Of a DNA stretch of 64,000 nt, positions 12,045-20,650 are shown piece by piece. The stretch spans positions 4,712,501 through 4,776,500 of the forward strand of contig NZ_PGEP01000001.1 in NCBI RefSeq assembly GCF_002797445.1, written 5' to 3'. The notes below the pieces were generated by a model. That model made no database searches. It had not been told where the DNA came from and saw only the letters and a program-made list of their open reading frames with translations. Each line of letters starts with the position of its first letter. Position 1 is the first letter of the stretch. Source of the DNA: Acidovorax sp. 69 (GTDB lineage: Bacteria; Pseudomonadota; Gammaproteobacteria; Burkholderiales; Burkholderiaceae_C). A program made the translations under genes and the position numbers.

Positions 12045-12733
12045 TCAGCCCAGGTGCTTGGCAAAGAAGGCCAGGGTGCGCTCGCGCGCGGTGTTGGCGG
12101 CAGCCTCGTCGTAGCTGCCACGCTGGTCGCAGTTGAAGCCGTGGTCGGCGGCGTACACATGCACTTCGACCTCTGGGTGGGCCTTGCCGAAGGCCTGCAC
12201 GCTGTCCAGTGGAATCCAGTGGTCGCGCTCGCCAAAGTGAGCCAGCACCGGCACCCGGGGTGTGCGGGCCACTTCTTCCGGCGTGGTCACGCCACCACCG
12301 TAGTAGGGCACGGCGGCCGACAGGCCCTGGAGCAGGCAGGCCGAGCGCCAGGTGAGCAGACCGCCCCAGCAGTAGCCCACGATGCCCACCTTGCCGCCGC
12401 TTTGCTGCGCGGCGTAGTCGATAGCGGCCTGGATGTCGGGCAGCACGCCAGGGGCAGACAAGGCCTCGACTGCGGCTTTCAGGCCCATGCCGGCCTGCAT
12501 GTCATCCGCCGTGTAGCCCAGCTCCACACCTTGCTGAACGCGGTGGAACGTGGACGGCGCCACTGCCAGGTAGCCACTGGCGGCATAGCGGTCGGCCACC
12601 GAGCGAATGTGCGAGTTCACGCCAAAAATCTCTTGCAGTACCACCACGGCGCCCCGGGGGTGCCCTCGGGCCTGGCGACCCAGGCGGGGGCCACAAAACC
12701 GTCACTCGACGTCAGATCGACAAACTGTCCCAT
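12045..12733 (-). pseudogene. Dienelactone hydrolase family gene with a one-base frameshift
   Basis: Carboxymethylenebutenolidase-like alpha/beta hydrolase using a Cys-Asp-His triad. The N-terminus MGQFVDLTSSDGFVAPAWVARP (ATG 12733, preceded by AAGGAG) is in one frame. The remainder, from VVVLQEIFGVNSHIRS on, is in another. The shift is at the homopolymer junction 12652-12660; adding one base restores ARPEGTPRGAVVVLQEIF and a 229-residue protein. GYCWGG (nucleophile Cys), GERDHWIP and DHGFNC are all intact. A sequencing undercount is as likely as a real mutation. It is upstream of and probably co-transcribed with the amidohydrolase. Confidence 0.8.
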
Positions 12734-12849
12734 GCTGAATGCTCCTTGATAAGTAGGGTGATCGGATGGGCCGCAATGCGGGCCAAGGGGCTGCGCAACG
12801 GGGCGCAGAACCTGTTCCAATGCGCCATTCTTGCAGGAGACCCTGTTCC

Positions 12850-13596
12850 ATGGAGAAGATCGCATTAATCACCGGGGCCAGCCGGGGCATTGGCGCCGCC
12901 ACCGCACTGCTGGCCGCAAAACAGGGCTGGGCAGTGGCCGTCAACTACCTCGCCAACGAGGCCGCCGCGCAGGGCGTGGTCGATGCCATCCGTGCGCACG
13001 GCGGCACCGCCATCGCCGTGCAGGCCGACGTGGCGAACGAGGCCGAGATCCTGGCCATGTTCCAGGCCGTGGACACCCAGCTCGGCCGCATCGGCGCACT
13101 GGTCAACAACGCCGGGGTGGTGGACGTGACCGCCCGCGTGGACGCCATGAGCGCCGACCGCCTGCGCCGCATGTTCGACACCAACGTGATCGGCAGCATC
13201 GTGTGTGCCCGCGAAGCCGTGCGGCGCATGAGCACGCGCCATGGCGGCACAGGCGGCGCCATCGTCAACGTATCCAGCGCCGCCTCGCGCCTGGGCTCGG
13301 CCCACCAGTATGTGGACTACGCAGCGGCCAAGGGCGCCATCGACACCTTCACCATCGGCCTGGCGCGCGAGGTGGCGGCCGAGGGCATCCGCGTGAACGC
13401 CGTGCGCCCGGGCCTGATCGAGACCGACATCCACGCCAGCGGCGGCCTGCCCGACCGCGTGCGCGACCTGGCCCACCAGGTGCCCATGCAACGCGGTGGC
13501 ACGGCCGACGAGGTGGCCGAGGCCATCGTCTGGCTGATGTCGCCGGCGGCCAGCTACACCACCGCCACGCTGATGGACGTGTCGGGCGGGCGTTGA
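12850..13596 (+). CDS. SDR family NAD(P)-dependent oxidoreductase
   Basis: 248-residue short-chain dehydrogenase/reductase. Cofactor motif TGASRGIG (8-15), NNAG (86-89), and the active site Ser143 (NVSSAAS), Tyr157 and Lys161 (YAAAK) are all present. ALITGASRG followed by a neutral region (NYLANEAA) suggests NADPH, by analogy with FabG and glucose-1-dehydrogenase-like members, but specificity is not certain. It is divergent from the dienelactone hydrolase, with 116 bases between the starts. The substrate cannot be inferred. The ATG at 12850 follows AGGAGA and is preferred over the upstream in-frame start at 12766. Confidence 0.92.
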   Translation: MEKIALITGASRGIGAATALLAAKQGWAVAVNYLANEAAAQGVVDAIRAHGGTAIAVQADVANEAEILAMFQAVDTQLGRIGALVNNAGVVDVTARVDAMSADRLRRMFDTNVIGSIVCAREAVRRMSTRHGGTGGAIVNVSSAASRLGSAHQYVDYAAAKGAIDTFTIGLAREVAAEGIRVNAVRPGLIETDIHASGGLPDRVRDLAHQVPMQRGGTADEVAEAIVWLMSPAASYTTATLMDVSGGR

Positions 13597-13762
13597 CGGC
13601 CAACGGTAACCCGGCGCGGCTGCGCTGCAGCGCAGCATGCGCGGCCGTCAAACCGCGCTGAAAACACCGCATACTCGCGCACACCCTGGGCCGTGCCACC
13701 GCGCCTGCCCACGGCCTGAGCCCGACGAACCAACCTGCCCACTTGCCCTTGGGAGCGCCCTG

Positions 13763-14398
13763 ATGGACCTCAAACCCCTGATCACCCTGCTGGCCATCGT
13801 CAACCCGCTGGCCATCGTGCCGTTCTTCATCCACTACACCCAGGGCTTCTCGTACCCGCAGCGGCGCCGCACCATCCAGGTGGCCAGCTTCAGCGTGTTC
13901 TGCGTGATTGCGGCCTGTGCGCTGCTGGGTCTGCAGATCCTCGATTTCTTCAACATCTCGCTGCAGAGCTTCCAGGTGGGCGGCGGCATGCTGCTGCTCA
14001 TCAGCGCGATGAACATGCTCAACGCCCAGCCCGCCGAGGCCAAGCCCAGCACCAACGAGTTTGAAGAAGGGGCCGAGAAAGCCGCTGCGGGCAGCAGCAT
14101 TGCCGTGGTGCCGCTCACCATCCCGCTGCTCACCGGCCCGGCCAGCATGTCTACCGTGGTGATCTATGCCGACCGCGCGCAGGGCGTTTGGCAGACGCTG
14201 GCCTTGGTGGGCTACGGCGTGGTCATTGCGCTGGCCACCGCCGTGTGTTTTGCCCTGGCCGACCCCATTGCGCGCGTTCTGGGCAAGACCGGCATCAACG
14301 TGATGACCCGGTTGATGGGCCTGATCCTGGCCGCGCTGGCGGTAGAGGTGATGGCCGATGGCCTGGGCAAGCTTTTCCCCATCCTGATCGCACGCTGA
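13763..14398 (+). CDS. MarC family integral membrane protein
   Basis: 211-residue inner-membrane protein with about six helices. Features typical of the MarC/NAAT family are the N-terminal IVNPLAIVPFF, the mid-segment VPLTIPLLTGPASMSTVV and the C-terminal KTGINVMTRLMGLILAALAVE. The function of the family is unresolved; E. coli MarC is not needed for multidrug resistance, so no resistance role is claimed. The frame is open from 13637, but the ATG at 13763 begins the conserved MDLKPLITLLAIVNP. A copy of GC-rich repeat family 2 separates it from creB. Confidence 0.88.
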   Translation: MDLKPLITLLAIVNPLAIVPFFIHYTQGFSYPQRRRTIQVASFSVFCVIAACALLGLQILDFFNISLQSFQVGGGMLLLISAMNMLNAQPAEAKPSTNEFEEGAEKAAAGSSIAVVPLTIPLLTGPASMSTVVIYADRAQGVWQTLALVGYGVVIALATAVCFALADPIARVLGKTGINVMTRLMGLILAALAVEVMADGLGKLFPILIAR

Positions 14399-14402
14399 AA
14401 TG

Positions 14403-14520
14403 GGAAACCCCCTGAGTCGCCTGCGGCGCCATCCCCCCAAGTGGGGGACGGCGCCCTCACTGCGGGGCGGCCTTTGCTCGGCGTCCCCCGCCTGCGCCGC
14501 GCCAGTTGCGTTGTCTGCGC
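14403..14520. repeat. GC-rich repeat family 2
   Basis: Blocks in order: CCCCCTGAGTCGCCTGCGGCG, then CCCCCCAAGTGGGGG (hairpin), then ACGGCGCC, then CTCGGCGTCCCCCGCCTGCGC. It occupies nearly the whole marC-creB gap. The CCCCC/GGGGG inverted repeat could fold in RNA of either strand. Confidence 0.6.
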
Positions 14521-14550
14521 AGGGTGCGCGGCACCGGGGATGATTGAGGC

Positions 14551-15255
14551 ATGTCTGCCAAACTCCTGCTGCTTGAAGACGACCCCGCCATCGCCCGCAC
14601 CGTGGCCTATGCGCTGGAGCGCGATGGCCTGACCGTCACGCACAGCCTGCTGGTGCACGACGCACGCCAGCAGTTGCAGTGCACCCGTTTTGACCTGCTG
14701 GTGCTGGACGTGGGCCTGCCCGACGGCAGCGGCCTGGACCTGCTGCGCGATGTGCGCAATGCGCCGCCCACCGCCGCCCTGCCCGTGCTGATGCTCAGCG
14801 CCCGCGGCGAAGAAATCGACCGCGTGCTGGGCCTGGAGCTGGGTGCCGACGACTACCTCACCAAACCCTTCAGCCCACGCGAACTGGCTGCGCGCGTGAA
14901 GGCGCTGCTGCGCCGTGCAGGCCACGGAAACGGCAACGGCCACCCGGCAGCGCCCGCCGCCACAGCCGCCGCGCTGTTCCACGACGAAGAGCCCGGCCAG
15001 CGCATCAGCCTGCGTGGCCAGGCCCTGCCGCTGACGCGGCGCGAGTACCGCCTGCTGTCCCACCTGCTGCGCGGCGCAGGCCGCATCCACTCGCGCGACG
15101 CCCTGCTGGCCGCCGCCTGGGGCGACGACAGCGAAAGCACCGACCGCACGGTGGACACCCACATCAAGACCCTGCGCGCCAAGCTGCGCGAAGTGGACCC
15201 GGCGCGCGAGTACATCAGCACGCACCGGGGCATGGGGTATTGCCTGGATGTCTGA
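14551..15255 (+). CDS. creB: Response regulator CreB, OmpR/PhoB type
   Basis: 234-residue two-component regulator. The receiver domain has the acidic pair at Glu9/Asp10-11, phospho-acceptor Asp53 in LLVLDVGLPDG and Lys105 in YLTKPFS. A linker of about 35 residues leads to a C-terminal winged helix (RREYRLLSHLLR ... TVDTHIKTLRAKL). The CreB name rests on the complete creB-creC-creD order, since the regulator alone is generic. In enteric bacteria and Aeromonas/Stenotrophomonas CreBC responds to metabolic and cell-wall stress and activates creD, and in some hosts beta-lactamase genes. Confidence 0.88.
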   Translation: MSAKLLLLEDDPAIARTVAYALERDGLTVTHSLLVHDARQQLQCTRFDLLVLDVGLPDGSGLDLLRDVRNAPPTAALPVLMLSARGEEIDRVLGLELGADDYLTKPFSPRELAARVKALLRRAGHGNGNGHPAAPAATAAALFHDEEPGQRISLRGQALPLTRREYRLLSHLLRGAGRIHSRDALLAAAWGDDSESTDRTVDTHIKTLRAKLREVDPAREYISTHRGMGYCLDV

Positions 15256-15257
15256 AG

Positions 15258-15355
15258 CCCCCCTGAGTCGCTGCGCGCCCTCCCCCGTGGGGAAACGCCA
15301 CCCCTGGCCGGGCGAAGCCGGTTCCACGGTGGCGCTCGCCTGCGCAGCGTCAGTT
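15258..15355. repeat. GC-rich repeat family 2 inside the creB-creC gap
   Basis: CCCCCCTGAGTCGCTGCGCG, CCCTCCCCCGTGGGG, GGCCGGGCGAAGCCGGTTCC, ACGGTGGCGCTCGCCTGCGC follow in the same order as in the other copies. Its presence within an operon means it is tolerated in a transcribed, untranslated spacer. Confidence 0.65.
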
Positions 15356-15388
15356 TCGAAACTCGCGCGCGCAACGCGAGGTTAGCCA

Positions 15389-16855
15389 ATGCGCCTCGGC
15401 ATCCGTCTGCTGTTCGCCTTCTTCCTCATCAACGGCATTGCCGCGTTCTTCGTGCTGCGCGTGTTCATGGCCGAGATCAAGCCCAGCGTGCGCGAGGTGA
15501 TGGAAGACATGATGGTGGACACGGCCAATATTTTGGCCGAGCTGGCCAGCGAGGACCTGGCCGCCGGGCGGCTGGCGGCGGAGGCCAACAACAGCAGCAC
15601 CAGCCCGTTTGTCCAGCATGTGCGCCGTTATGCCACGCGGCCCATCGATGCGGCGATCTGGGGCTTCTCCAAACAGTCGCTCGACTACCGCATCTATGTG
15701 ACCGACACCACGGGGCGCGTGCTGTTCGACTCCGAAAACCGTGCCGTTGGTGCCGATTATTCGCAGTGGCGCGACGTGGCGCGCACATTGCGCGGCGAGT
15801 ATGGCGCGCGCTCTACGCGCGACGTGGAAGATGACGACACCAGCGGCGTGATGCATGTGGCGGCGCCCATCTACGTGAAGGAACAGATCGCAGGCGTGCT
15901 CACCGTGGCCAAGCCCACGCGCACTGTGCAGCGCTTCATCGACCGCGCCGAGCGCAAGGTCTTCATGGGCGGGCTGCTGCTGCTGGCGCTCTCGGCCGCC
16001 GTGGGCGTGGCCGTGACGCTGTGGATGGTGTGGAACGTGCGCCGCCTGCGCGACTACGCCCTGAGCGTTCAAGGCCCTGCCGATGGCGAACACAGCGACC
16101 CCGATAGCCCGCCCACCACAGCGCTCGCCGTACCCCAAGTCCCCGGCGAGCTGGGCGATCTGGCCCGCGCCATGGACCGGATGCGCGCGCGGCTGGAGGG
16201 GCGCGACTACATCGAGGGCTATGTCCGCGCCCTCACGCACGAGCTCAAAAGCCCCGTGGCTGCCATCCGGGGCGCGGGCGAACTGTTGCAGGACGAACTG
16301 CCTGCCGCTGACCGCGCCGAGTTCGCGACCCAGGTGGTGCAGCAAAGCGAGCGCCTGCAGCGCATCATCGACCGGCTGCTGGAGCTGTCCAAGCTGGAGC
16401 AGCGCCAGCACGCCGAAGGCCGCGCGCCCGTGGCGCTGCACGACTGCGCCGAGGCCGCCATTGCCCAGACCCGCGCCCGCGCCGGACAGCGCGGCATCAC
16501 CCTGACTCTGGCGGGCCAGGGCAGCAGCGGCCCGTGGGAGGCCGAACTGGTAACACTGGCCCTGACCAACGTGCTCGACAACGCGATCGACTTCGCGCCC
16601 ACAGGCAGCACCGTGCAGGTGGAACTGAACGGCGCCACCGTGGCCGTGCGGGACAGTGGCCCCGGCGTTCCCGACTACGCCCTGCCCCGCCTCGGTGAGC
16701 GCTTCTTCACCACTGCACGGCCTGGCGGAGAGCGCAGCGGATCGGGCCTGGGCCTCGCCATCGTCAAGCGGGTGATGGCGCTGCACGGGGGACAGATGGT
16801 GGTGCGCAATACCGCGCCCGGCCTGTGGGTGGGCCTGGAGTTTCCGCACACCTGA
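15389..16855 (+). CDS. creC: Two-component sensor histidine kinase CreC
   Basis: 488-residue membrane kinase. Helix 1 spans about 7-25. A periplasmic sensor (about 30-190) contains RIYVTDTTGRVLFDS, a CreC-like PDC segment. Helix 2 spans about 193-213, then a HAMP-like linker. HisKA carries phospho-acceptor His284 in RALTHELKSPVAAIRG. The ATPase domain has an N box LTNVLDNAIDFAP, G1 RDSGPGVPD and G2 SGLGLAIVKRV. All catalytic motifs are intact. It phosphorylates CreB. A family 2 repeat separates it from creB; creD follows after 110 bases. Confidence 0.93.
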   Translation: MRLGIRLLFAFFLINGIAAFFVLRVFMAEIKPSVREVMEDMMVDTANILAELASEDLAAGRLAAEANNSSTSPFVQHVRRYATRPIDAAIWGFSKQSLDYRIYVTDTTGRVLFDSENRAVGADYSQWRDVARTLRGEYGARSTRDVEDDDTSGVMHVAAPIYVKEQIAGVLTVAKPTRTVQRFIDRAERKVFMGGLLLLALSAAVGVAVTLWMVWNVRRLRDYALSVQGPADGEHSDPDSPPTTALAVPQVPGELGDLARAMDRMRARLEGRDYIEGYVRALTHELKSPVAAIRGAGELLQDELPAADRAEFATQVVQQSERLQRIIDRLLELSKLEQRQHAEGRAPVALHDCAEAAIAQTRARAGQRGITLTLAGQGSSGPWEAELVTLALTNVLDNAIDFAPTGSTVQVELNGATVAVRDSGPGVPDYALPRLGERFFTTARPGGERSGSGLGLAIVKRVMALHGGQMVVRNTAPGLWVGLEFPHT

Positions 16856-16883
16856 CAACCACGCGAGCGCAGGCCGCACCGAC

Positions 16884-16919
16884 TTCACCCTGGCCTCACA
16901 AACTTCATAGCGCCCTCAC
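16884..16919 (+). promoter_or_regulatory. Two cre-tag-like direct repeats upstream of creD
   Basis: The CreB operator in enteric bacteria is TTCAC-N6-TTCAC. Here TTCAC-CCTGGC-CTCAC (16884-16899) has one mismatch and TTCAT-AGCGCC-CTCAC (16904-16919) has two. They begin exactly 20 bases apart, about two helical turns, and lie 47-82 bases before the creD start. Position and spacing fit CreB activation of creD. Confidence 0.5.
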
Positions 16920-16965
16920 AGCGCGCCACAACACTGCCTCCACAACATCATTTGTGGAGGATCTC

Positions 16966-18399
16966 TTGTTCAAACACCCCCTGTTCACAAAATTGGCCGC
17001 GCTGGCAGCCATCACCCTGCTGCTGCTCTTGGGCCTGGGCATGATCGAAAACGTAGTGCGTGACCGGTTGCGCTACCGCAGCATCACCGCGCAGAGTGTG
17101 GCCGAGAGTCTGGCGGGGCCGCAGACGCTGATGGGCCCCATGATCCACAGTGCCTGTGTGGAGAGCTGGGATGTGGAGACGGGCAAGGGTGACGAGCGCC
17201 GCATGGTGGAGCAGCGCCGCGAGTTCATCCTGACGGCGATGCCCGAGCAGCTCAAACTGAGCACGGGCGCCGCGATGGAAGAGCGTGCGCGCGGGTTGCA
17301 CAAGGTGAACACCTACAACCTCAAGGCCCACGTCACAGCGCAATGGGGCTCGCTGGCCAGCCTGCTGCCGCAGAGCAGCATGAAAAACTCGCGCATGCAC
17401 TGCGGCGCGCCCATTGTCATGATGGCCGTGGGTGACGCACGCGGCATCCGCACCGCGCAGTTCACCATGGGTGCGCAGGCGCTGGCCCTCAAGCCCGGCA
17501 CCTTCCACCCCACCTACAGTCGGGGCCTGCATGCCGTGTTGCCGGAGTCGGTGCGCGGCAAGGCCGATGGCCTGACCGCCGCGCTGGACCTGGAGCTGGT
17601 CGGCACCGAGCGCCTGGCCATCGTGCCGCTGGGCGGCAACACCGAGGTGTTGATGACCAGCAGCTGGCCCCACCCGTCGTTTGCGGGCCGCTTCCTGCCC
17701 TCGGAACGCGAGGTCAAGAAAACCGGCTTCTCCGCCCAGTGGCGCCTGTCGTCGCTGGCCACCACGGCACAGGCCGACATTGCGAACGGCAAGCGCATCT
17801 GCCTGGGCGCCGACGAAGGCACCGACTATGCGCCCAGCGGGGCCACCCCGGGCGACTGTGCCGACAGCTTCAGCGTGGCCTTCGTCGATCCGGTGAACCC
17901 CTACTCCCTCTCTGACCGCGCCACCAAGTACGGCGTGTTGTTCATTGCCCTCACCTTCGTGGCCGTGGGCTTGTTCGAGCTGATGAAGAAACTGCGTGTG
18001 CATCCTGTGCAGTACCTGCTGGTGGGCAGCGCGCTGTGCAGCTTCTTCTTGTTGCTGGTGAGTCTGTCGGAGCACCTGCCGTTTGGCATCTCCTACGCCA
18101 TTGCAGCCACGGCCTGTGTGCTGCTGCTCGCCTACTACGCCAGCCATATGCTGGGCAGCCTGGCGCGCGGTATCCCGCTGGGGGCGGGCATTGCGTTGCT
18201 GTATGGCCTGTTGTACGTGCTGCTGCAGCTCGAGCAAACCGCGTTGGTGGTGGGCGCGATTGCACTCTTCCTGGTGCTGGCCGCCGTGATGGTGCTGACC
18301 CGCAAGGTGAACTGGTACGGGCTGTCGCAAGGTGGCACGCCCAACCGCCCCATGCCACCAGTCGCACGCCCGGTCGCCCCCCGCACGGAGGCAGCATGA
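16966..18399 (+). CDS. creD: Cell envelope integrity protein CreD
   Basis: Inner-membrane protein of about 477 residues, induced by CreBC and linked to envelope stability. There is an N-terminal helix (LAALAAITLLLLLGL), a large periplasmic domain, then six hydrophobic helices from YGVLFIALTFVAVGLFELM. LFELMKKLRVHPVQYLLVG is the family signature. The frame is open from 16825, overlapping creC. I prefer the TTG at 16966, four bases after GGAGGA, because it gives the family N-terminus; GTG at 16954 is possible. The two cre-tag-like sites precede it. Its stop overlaps the next gene's ATG. Confidence 0.9.
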   Translation: MFKHPLFTKLAALAAITLLLLLGLGMIENVVRDRLRYRSITAQSVAESLAGPQTLMGPMIHSACVESWDVETGKGDERRMVEQRREFILTAMPEQLKLSTGAAMEERARGLHKVNTYNLKAHVTAQWGSLASLLPQSSMKNSRMHCGAPIVMMAVGDARGIRTAQFTMGAQALALKPGTFHPTYSRGLHAVLPESVRGKADGLTAALDLELVGTERLAIVPLGGNTEVLMTSSWPHPSFAGRFLPSEREVKKTGFSAQWRLSSLATTAQADIANGKRICLGADEGTDYAPSGATPGDCADSFSVAFVDPVNPYSLSDRATKYGVLFIALTFVAVGLFELMKKLRVHPVQYLLVGSALCSFFLLLVSLSEHLPFGISYAIAATACVLLLAYYASHMLGSLARGIPLGAGIALLYGLLYVLLQLEQTALVVGAIALFLVLAAVMVLTRKVNWYGLSQGGTPNRPMPPVARPVAPRTEAA

Positions 18400-18767
18400 G
18401 GGAACATCAACAACACACCCCCTCCACGCCCCGCAGCGCCTGGGCGCTGCATCTGGCGCAGACCCCCGCAGACCCGGTGGCAGGTGCCGCAGCCCCCCGC
18501 CGCGCCCCCCTGACCGCCGCAGAGGCCGAGCGCGTACAGCGCCACCGCGACCAGCTGATGGGCGCCCTGCGCGCCCAGGACCGACTGGCGCTGCTCTGTG
18601 CCAAACAACAGGTGCTGGAGGCGGCGTTTCGCCCACGCGATGCAGCGCGCCCGGCCAGCGCGGCCGATTCGCCCGCCTTGCGCCAGGCGCTGCGGGATCT
18701 TTCGTGGCACATGGCGGGCCTGTTGCTGCCACGCCGTGCGCGGCACGGAACCGGCGCTGAAATATAG
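18396..18767 (+). CDS. Hypothetical protein coupled to creD
   Basis: 123-residue protein of unknown function. Its ATG overlaps the creD stop (ATGA, 18396-18399), so it is translationally coupled and belongs to the cre operon. It has no signal peptide or membrane segment. The middle (AEAERVQRHRDQLMGALRAQDRLALLCAKQQVLEA) is a likely charged alpha-helix, and the ends are rich in Ala, Pro and Arg. I do not recognise a domain. The tight coupling argues that it is a real gene of the CreBCD system. Confidence 0.65.
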   Translation: MREHQQHTPSTPRSAWALHLAQTPADPVAGAAAPRRAPLTAAEAERVQRHRDQLMGALRAQDRLALLCAKQQVLEAAFRPRDAARPASAADSPALRQALRDLSWHMAGLLLPRRARHGTGAEI

Positions 18768-18769
18768 AG

Positions 18770-18821
18770 AAAATGGCCTGTAGCGCTTTAACGTCAAGCG
18801 CCGTCAGCTATCAAAAAAAAA
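18770..18821. repeat. Palindromic repeat family 1
   Basis: TGTAGCGCTTTAACGTCAAGCGCCGTCAGCTATC followed by nine A residues: inner arms GCGCTT/AAGCGC, right flank CAGCTATCAAAA. It lies between the convergent creD-linked gene and the diguanylate cyclase gene, where a bidirectional hairpin could limit read-through. Confidence 0.7.
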
Positions 18822-18834
18822 GCACCTCCTGAGA

Positions 18835-19881
18835 CTACGCAACCACGGTGCGGCTTCGGCCTTCACGTTTGGCGGTGTACAGCGCGGAATCCAGCAAGCG
18901 CAGCGTGACATCCAGCGGGCGCAGCGGGTCAAGGAGGGTCAGCCCCATGCTGACGGCCAGCACCAGCGGGGGTTCGATGCCGGGCAGGGGGTGCTCGGCC
19001 AGCGCCGCATGTACGCGCTGTGACACCGCCTGTGCCTGGTCCACCCGGGTGGCGGGCAGCAGGGCCAGAAACTCCTCGCCGCCCCAGCGCCCCAGCACAT
19101 CGGCCGCGCGGAAAACTTCGCGGCACAGCGTGGCAAACAGCCGCAGCGCCTGGTCGCCCACATGGTGGCCGTACAAGTCGTTCACGCGCTTGAAGTGGTC
19201 CAGGTCCATCATCAGCAGGCAAGCGGGCTCGCGGCCCCGCTGCAGCAGCGCCCATTCCTGGCGCAGGCGGTCGGTGAACGAGCGGCGGTTGGCCAACCCG
19301 GTCAGCACATCGGTGTGGGCCAGCACGGCCATCTGGTGGCGGGCCTCCTCCAGCTCCACCAGCATCTGGCCCTGGCGGTCGTTGGCACGCTTAAGCTCCA
19401 GCAGCCGGATCACCTGGCGCGCAAGGGCGGAGAGCAGCTCCTGCATCCTGGCAGACAGCTCGCGCGGCCGGTGGTCCAGCACACACAGCGTGCCCAGCAC
19501 ATAGCCGTCGGGAGTGACCAGGGGAGCGCCTGCGTAGAACCGCAGCGGGTTCTCCTGGGTCACGATGCCAAAGTGTGCAAACCGCGCGTCTTGCGCCAGA
19601 TCGGGGACAACAAAAACACCCGATTGCCGGATGGCGTATCGGCACACGGATTGGTCGAGCGGTGTCTCCCGCCCGGGGAGCCCCAGCGCAGACTTGAACC
19701 ACTGGCGATCACGGTCCACGAAACTGATCAGGGCCACAGGGGCATCACACACGTGGCCAGCAATGTCGGCCAGCTCGTCGTAGGCGGGCTCCATCGGGGT
19801 GTCGAGAATGCCGTAGCGCTGCAGTGCCTGCAGGCGCTCGGCGTCGTCGCCCTGGACATCAGAGAAAGCCGTATTGGCCAT
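18835..19881 (-). CDS. GAF-GGDEF diguanylate cyclase
   Basis: 348-residue cytoplasmic enzyme expected to make cyclic di-GMP. A GAF domain (about 25-165) includes FVDRDRQWFKSALGL and FYAGAPLVTPDGYVLGTLCV, the form shared with the GAF protein at 56.4 kb. A short coiled linker leads to a GGDEF domain with GGEEF at 267-271, the active-site variant that remains functional. The product-inhibition I-site RxxD is present at 258-261. The frame is open to 20091, but the upstream part is Cys/Pro-rich and unlike protein. ATG 19881 (MANTAF) is chosen. It lies downstream of the hemerythrin gene on the same strand. Confidence 0.92.
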   Translation of the reverse strand: MANTAFSDVQGDDAERLQALQRYGILDTPMEPAYDELADIAGHVCDAPVALISFVDRDRQWFKSALGLPGRETPLDQSVCRYAIRQSGVFVVPDLAQDARFAHFGIVTQENPLRFYAGAPLVTPDGYVLGTLCVLDHRPRELSARMQELLSALARQVIRLLELKRANDRQGQMLVELEEARHQMAVLAHTDVLTGLANRRSFTDRLRQEWALLQRGREPACLLMMDLDHFKRVNDLYGHHVGDQALRLFATLCREVFRAADVLGRWGGEEFLALLPATRVDQAQAVSQRVHAALAEHPLPGIEPPLVLAVSMGLTLLDPLRPLDVTLRLLDSALYTAKREGRSRTVVA

Positions 19882-20032
19882 AGAGCAAAGCGGCCATGCC
19901 GCCACCACTTGCCTGGAGACTTGGCAGCATGCCACACAAGCGCAACCTGCGCACGGGTGAAAGCACACTGGCGGCGGGCTCTGCGCATGCCAGGGGCAAC
20001 AGTCCTTGCAGGGGACGACGGACGGGGGTTCT

Positions 20033-20560
20033 CTAGGCCACCGCTTCCTGCCGGGCGTCGGCAGTTGCCTCCACGGGCTCCTGGGTGCCATCCGAGCAGG
20101 TCGAACCGCCGCAGCCGTGGATCAACGCGCCGGGCAGTGCCTGCGGTGCATGCACCACGCCCGTGACGGGATCGAACCCCACGCGACGCAAGTGCAATGC
20201 CAACGCAGCATCCATGCTCTGCGCATGCTGGGGGAACCACAGGGCCAGTTCGCTCGCCATCACCCGCAGCACGGTCAGGTCGCCCTGCTCAGCCCGCACA
20301 GCCCCTTCACGCATCACCTGCAACACCACCTTGTGCTGCATGCTGTGGCAATTGCCCGACGCGAAGCGGGTAGAGGCCATCCATAGGTCTTCCTGCCCGA
20401 AGTGTTGCTCGGTGTGTTCAATCAGCGCCTGCCATGTGGAGAGCAGTTGCGCATCTGCGGCTCGGTCCACTGCCGCCAGCAGATCTACGAACTCCCGGTG
20501 GGTGTCGTCCATCAGGGGCAGATCCAGGTTGAGCGCATCCGACCATTCGAGTTGGGCCAT
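20033..20560 (-). CDS. Bacteriohemerythrin
   Basis: 175-residue four-helix-bundle protein that binds oxygen at a non-haem di-iron site. All expected ligands are present in order: His21 (DDTHREF), His53xxxGlu57, His72xxxHis76, His112 and Asp117. The start ATG at 20560 (MAQLEWSDAL, after AAGGGA) matches the family N-terminus; a GTG at 20590 is an alternative. The last 45 residues are an extra tail containing HGCGGSTCS, whose two cysteines might bind metal or sense redox. A diguanylate cyclase follows 151 bases downstream; oxygen-dependent c-di-GMP signalling is a possibility, not shown. Confidence 0.92.
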   Translation of the reverse strand: MAQLEWSDALNLDLPLMDDTHREFVDLLAAVDRAADAQLLSTWQALIEHTEQHFGQEDLWMASTRFASGNCHSMQHKVVLQVMREGAVRAEQGDLTVLRVMASELALWFPQHAQSMDAALALHLRRVGFDPVTGVVHAPQALPGALIHGCGGSTCSDGTQEPVEATADARQEAVA

Positions 20561-20650
20561 GGGAATCCCTTGTGCATCCAGACAAAACACGAGCTTAGGG
20601 TTCCTGCCGCGTGTGCGCTTTGATGCAGGTCATTTTTGTTCGCGGCGAGC

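Noticed and set aside
13763..14398. MarC as multidrug resistance determinant
   Set aside because: Family members were shown not to confer the Mar phenotype; only membrane topology is supported.
16948..18732. 594-residue minus-strand open frame over creD
   Set aside because: Shadow of creD, which has family motifs and operon context.
18396..18767. The creD-coupled gene starting at 18036
   Set aside because: The longer frame overlaps creD by 360 bases in another frame; the ATGA overlap at 18396 is more plausible.
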